From Flavisolibacter sp. (GTDB taxonomy: Bacteria > Bacteroidota > Bacteroidia > Chitinophagales > Chitinophagaceae): DNA of 8,671 nucleotides. The notes beneath the pieces are model-generated. The model saw nothing but the letters and a program-made list of their open reading frames with translations, was not told the DNA's origin and made no database searches. Both the position numbers and the translations under genes were made by a program. The stretch's first letter is position 1. Each line of letters begins with the position of its first letter. The stretch covers positions 1 to 8,671 of the forward strand of contig JAICTW010000067.1 of the NCBI GenBank assembly GCA_025936195.1. The letters run 5' to 3'. Positions 5,710 through 8,671 of the stretch are shown piece after piece.

Positions 5710-6495
5710 TTATTCATGTGCTGCTAAAATCGGGATGGTACTTTCATAAACAAGCTGCTTTGTTTTGCTTGTTTTGAACAGGTTGCCAAAGAAGGAATGG
5801 TTTCTTGGAACCGTGATCAGCATATCAATATTTTTATCGGCAACAAAGGTTTGAACAGTATCTACCAGGTCAAATGTTCCGATGAAGTAAAACTCCGGTT
5901 TATATCCTTTGAACATTTCCAGCAAACGTCCTCTTTCCGCCATAAATTCCGGTGTCAGCGAAACATAATGCTCACTGTTTACATTCACAATATGCAAAGC
6001 CGGCCTGAAAAGGCTTAGTACATTTTTAATGGGCACTTCGGGAACACTGTTCTCCACATCTTTAAAATCGGAGAGGAGACAAACATTTTTCACTTCAAAA
6101 TATTGCGCTGTAGCCGGAACCACTAAAACAGGACATACATTCCTTTCAACCATCTTCAGTGTATTGCTTCCCATGAACACCTGTTCCAGTTTTGATTTGC
6201 CGGTAATGCCCATAACAATTAAGTGCGCATCGGAATGGCGGGCTTCTTTTTCCAGGCAGTCAATAAAGTCGCCGCCTTCTTCCATACGGCACTCCACCTT
6301 AATGAAATGTTTGGATTGTAGTTCCTCTTTCAACCTGTCCAATAAAACATTGGCAGTTTCCCTGTCTTCATCGTTTTCGTAAACGTGGTATAAAATGAAA
6401 TTCACGTCGTACTGGCCTTTTATCATTTGTGCTGCGTAACGGGCTGCATTGTCGGCAACCTGCGAAAGATCTGTAGGAACAATAATTGTTGTCAT
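5710..6495 (-). CDS. Universal stress protein with two tandem UspA domains
   Basis: The 261-residue protein has two UspA alpha/beta folds in series, the common Bacteroidota form. Domain 1 (about 1-127) starts TTIIVPTDLSQVADNAARYA, with Asp9 at the nucleotide pocket, and carries the complete ATP-binding signature G-2x-G-9x-G-S: Gly96, Gly99, Gly109 and Ser110 in MGITGK...FMGSNT. It ends in the strand CPVLVVP. Domain 2 (about 136-261) begins VKNVCLLSDFKD and ends STIPILAAHE, but its corresponding loop (VPRNHSFFGNLFKTSKT) has lost the glycine signature, so only domain 1 should bind ATP. The role is general stress or metabolic adaptation in the cytoplasm; the specific trigger cannot be read. It is divergent from smc, with a 170-base shared control region, and 142 bases separate it from the toxin-antitoxin genes downstream. 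Confidence 0.92.
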   Translation of the reverse strand: MTTIIVPTDLSQVADNAARYAAQMIKGQYDVNFILYHVYENDEDRETANVLLDRLKEELQSKHFIKVECRMEEGGDFIDCLEKEARHSDAHLIVMGITGKSKLEQVFMGSNTLKMVERNVCPVLVVPATAQYFEVKNVCLLSDFKDVENSVPEVPIKNVLSLFRPALHIVNVNSEHYVSLTPEFMAERGRLLEMFKGYKPEFYFIGTFDLVDTVQTFVADKNIDMLITVPRNHSFFGNLFKTSKTKQLVYESTIPILAAHE

Positions 6496-6560
6496 AAGCT
6501 GGCTTGTTTATTTCGGACGGCAAGATAATAAAATAGAAAGGTAAGCTTTGCAATAGTCAA

Positions 6561-6576
6561 TTTTCACTTGTGAAAA
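6561..6576. promoter_or_regulatory. Perfect palindromic operator-like site between usp and smc
   Basis: TTTTCAC and GTGAAAA flank a central TT, giving a 16-bp site with two perfect 7-bp arms. It lies 66 bases before the usp ATG and 90 bases before the smc GTG, where a dimeric regulator could act on either gene. It is not a Crp site (TGTGA-N6-TCACA), and I cannot name the regulator. The spacing and perfect arms are seen directly; the operator role is inferred. Confidence 0.45.
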
Positions 6577-6637
6577 AGGTGGGTATAAACAGTTCTTTCA
6601 TACAGTTAAAATAAGCCCCTGAGTTGGGTCATTCCGT

Positions 6638-6645
6638 TATATTTG
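6638..6645 (+). promoter_or_regulatory. Candidate -7 box (TAnnTTTG) for smc
   Basis: TATATTTG exactly fits the Bacteroidota primary sigma factor -7 consensus TAnnTTTG and would start transcription about 10-15 bases before the smc GTG, giving a very short leader. No TTTG lies at the expected -33 distance; the nearest TTG (6624-6626) is only 11 bases away, so the match is one-sided. Confidence 0.35.
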
Positions 6646-6665
6646 CGCATCTTAAAACTGATAGT

Positions 6666-8671
6666 GTGCGACTAAAATCTTTGGAAATTAAGGGCATTAA
6701 AAGTTTTGCAGATAAAACCTTTGTAAACTTCGATGAAAACATCACCGGCATTGTAGGTCCCAATGGATGCGGCAAAAGCAATATTGTGGACAGTATTCGC
6801 TGGGTAATTGGTGAACAGAAAATCTCTCATCTGCGTTCCGAGAACCTTGAAAGCCTTGTGTTTAATGGCTCCAAAACCCGCAGTGCCAGCGGACTTGCCG
6901 AAGTGAGCCTGACCTTTGAAAATACAAAGAATCTCCTTCCCACCGAATTCAATACCGTAACCATCACCCGTAAGTTTTATAAAAACGGTGAAAGCGAATA
7001 CCGCCTGAATGATGTAAGCTGCCGTTTGAAAGATATTCAGAACCTTTTTATGGACACCGGTGTTTCCACCGACAGCTATGCCATTATTGAATTAGGAATG
7101 GTGGATGACCTGATCAAGGATAAGGACAACAGCCGCCGCCGGATGCTGGAGCAGGCAGCAGGTATTTCTATCTATAAAACAAGAAAGAAAGAAGCTAAAC
7201 AAAAGCTGGATGCTACAGAGCAGGACCTTGCCCGCATTGAAGACTTATTGTTTGAGATCAATAACCAATTAAAAACTTTAGAGAACCAGGCCAGGAAGGC
7301 GCAGAAATATTACGAGATCAAAAAAGATTACCGTGAGATCAGCATTGAATTGGCAAAGGCCGCTTTGGAAGGATTTAATCTTACATTCAGAGAACTGAAT
7401 GAGCAGCACGAAGCAGAAACAGATAAGCGCATTGCCTTAGAAGCGGAAGTGGCCACCGAAGAAGCGGCATTGGAGCAGGAGCGGGTTTCGTTCATTGAAA
7501 AGGAAAGTGCATTACATACTCTCCAGCAAGGCTTCAATGAACTGGTGCAGAATGTGCGCACGAAAGAAAATGAAAAAAACCTTGCTACACAGCGTTTGGA
7601 ATATTTGCGGGAAAGAGAAACCAGCCTTACTCAGTTTTTAAGCAAAGCAGAAGGACAGATCACCGGCATTGAAGAAAGCATCAGCTTTACGCAACTGCAA
7701 ATTGCCGAAGAGGAGCAAACACTTGAAAACCTGACAGCGCAGTTGGAAGAATTACGTTCGCAGGTAGATGAAAAGAGAGCTATTGTAGATGAAAACCGTA
7801 GTGCTTTAAATACACTTCGCTCTTCTTATCAGCAAGTGCAGCGTAGCCAGTTTGATGCGGAAAAGAAAGTGGCTGTTGCCGATACTTCTATTCAAAATTT
7901 ACAAAGGACCATCTTTCATTTAGAAGAAGAACGTTCAACAAGGCAAGATCAGATCCACCAGCTCGAAATAGAAAAAGAAGAAAAGAAAAATCAATTGCAA
8001 TCCAAACAAACCGATTTGGAGCAATTGCAGCAGCACAACGAACGCACCAAAGAACAGATTTTACAAACGCAGGGCGTGTTGGAAGAACTGCGTGTACAAT
8101 TAGCGGATGAAAGCCGCAAACTGGATTCTAAAAAGAATGAGCATGATCTTTTAAAGAGTTTGATTGACTCGATGGAAGGTTATCCCGAAAGCGTGAAGTT
8201 TCTTCACAACAATAATGGATGGAATCATAATGCACCGATTCTTTCCGACATCATTTATGTAAAAGAAGAATACAGGGCAGCGGTTGAAAATGTTTTGGAA
8301 CCTTATCTCAACTACTATGTTGTAAATAATTTGCAGGAAGGTTTGCAGGCTGTTCAATTGCTGGATGAAAACAAAAAGGGGAAAGCCAATTTCTTTTTAT
8401 TGGATAAAGTAAATGCTTTAAATAGTTCTGCTCCCGATCATCAACCACAAGGAACAATTCCTGTAATGGACGTAATTGAAGTGGATGGTCAGTACCGCAA
8501 ACTTGCCGAAGAATTATTGGGAAATGTTTTTATTGCCAGTGATGATTCGGCATTGGAAAACAGTAATGGATTTGTGATGTTGGAAAAGCATGGCAAATAT
8601 GTGAAAGGTAAGTACACAATCACCGGCGGAAGCGTTGGTTTGTTTGAAGGGAAGAAAATTGGTCGTGCAAA
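6666..8671 (+). CDS. smc: Chromosome segregation protein SMC (condensin ATPase), N-terminal 668 residues, runs off the window
   Basis: SMC organises and segregates the chromosome as a dimer with ScpA and ScpB. The frame opens at GTG 6666 with V(M)RLKSLEIKGIKSFADKTF, the canonical SMC N-terminus; no ATG option exists near it. The Walker A is GPNGCGKS at residues 31-38, followed by NIVDSIRWVIGEQ. STDSYAIIELGMVDDLI and RRRMLEQAAGI (about 136-165) are the conserved head segments before the coiled coil. Residues about 166-500 form a long coiled coil rich in Glu, Gln, Lys and Leu. The hinge begins near SMEGYPESVKFLHNN and NAPILSDIIYVKEEYRAAVENVLEPYLNYYVV and reaches the window end. The second coil, signature motif and Walker B lie beyond the window, where about 500 more residues are expected. 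GIKSF replaces the usual GFKSF. It is transcribed divergently from usp. No Shine-Dalgarno is visible. Confidence 0.96.
   Translation, partial: MRLKSLEIKGIKSFADKTFVNFDENITGIVGPNGCGKSNIVDSIRWVIGEQKISHLRSENLESLVFNGSKTRSASGLAEVSLTFENTKNLLPTEFNTVTITRKFYKNGESEYRLNDVSCRLKDIQNLFMDTGVSTDSYAIIELGMVDDLIKDKDNSRRRMLEQAAGISIYKTRKKEAKQKLDATEQDLARIEDLLFEINNQLKTLENQARKAQKYYEIKKDYREISIELAKAALEGFNLTFRELNEQHEAETDKRIALEAEVATEEAALEQERVSFIEKESALHTLQQGFNELVQNVRTKENEKNLATQRLEYLRERETSLTQFLSKAEGQITGIEESISFTQLQIAEEEQTLENLTAQLEELRSQVDEKRAIVDENRSALNTLRSSYQQVQRSQFDAEKKVAVADTSIQNLQRTIFHLEEERSTRQDQIHQLEIEKEEKKNQLQSKQTDLEQLQQHNERTKEQILQTQGVLEELRVQLADESRKLDSKKNEHDLLKSLIDSMEGYPESVKFLHNNNGWNHNAPILSDIIYVKEEYRAAVENVLEPYLNYYVVNNLQEGLQAVQLLDENKKGKANFFLLDKVNALNSSAPDHQPQGTIPVMDVIEVDGQYRKLAEELLGNVFIASDDSALENSNGFVMLEKHGKYVKGKYTITGGSVGLFEGKKIGRA

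Noticed and set aside
7328..7561. Serine-rich open frame antisense to smc
   Set aside because: It is the complement of the coiled-coil codons (GAA/GAG/GCA), a typical artefact of Glu/Ala-rich coding sequence.

Overview
The window looks like a chromosomal segment from a Bacteroidota bacterium, probably a Chitinophagaceae-like relative. This rests on moderately AT-rich DNA, starts without clear Shine-Dalgarno sequences, secreted or lipoprotein-type proteins of the 'CSKEYSYEGG' style, a tandem universal stress protein of the Bacteroidota type, and an exact TAnnTTTG -7 box before smc. The assignment comes from protein style only; no rRNA or other phylogenetic marker is present.

Layout. Positions 1-2590 (+) hold the 3' part of a secreted, cysteine-containing protein gene. 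It overlaps by 14 bases a gene for a class V PLP-dependent enzyme that closely resembles the N-terminal (sulfurase) half of eukaryotic molybdenum-cofactor sulfurase but lacks the MOSC half. Positions 2709-3509 (-) encode a probable lipoprotein built from two tandem copies of a roughly 85-110-residue beta-rich unit. Positions 3510-3891 contain no intact gene, but they hold a recognisable gene remnant: a signal peptide, a one-base frameshift, then a short helix-like stretch that stops where the arginase gene ends. Positions 3892-4839 (-) encode an arginase with all metal ligands. Positions 4934-5567 (-) encode a two-gene type II toxin-antitoxin module (small basic antitoxin, then PIN toxin, 8-base overlap) with a perfect 10-bp hairpin just upstream. 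Positions 5710-6495 (-) encode a tandem-domain universal stress protein. From 6666 to the window end (+) runs the N-terminal half of the condensin SMC, read from a GTG start; the gene leaves the window.

How the genes work together. Only two pairs look functionally linked: the overlapping pair at 1-2590 (likely co-translated, no known joint function) and the toxin-antitoxin pair. usp and smc are divergent and share a 170-base control region carrying a perfect 16-bp palindrome. The rest reads as ordinary, independently regulated chromosomal genes. I see no CRISPR array, insertion sequence, tRNA, rRNA or phage gene. The most interesting items are the stand-alone Moco-sulfurase-like enzyme coupled to a secreted protein, the decayed gene, and the two palindromic intergenic sites. 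I do not find convincing evidence of a wholly new multi-gene system.
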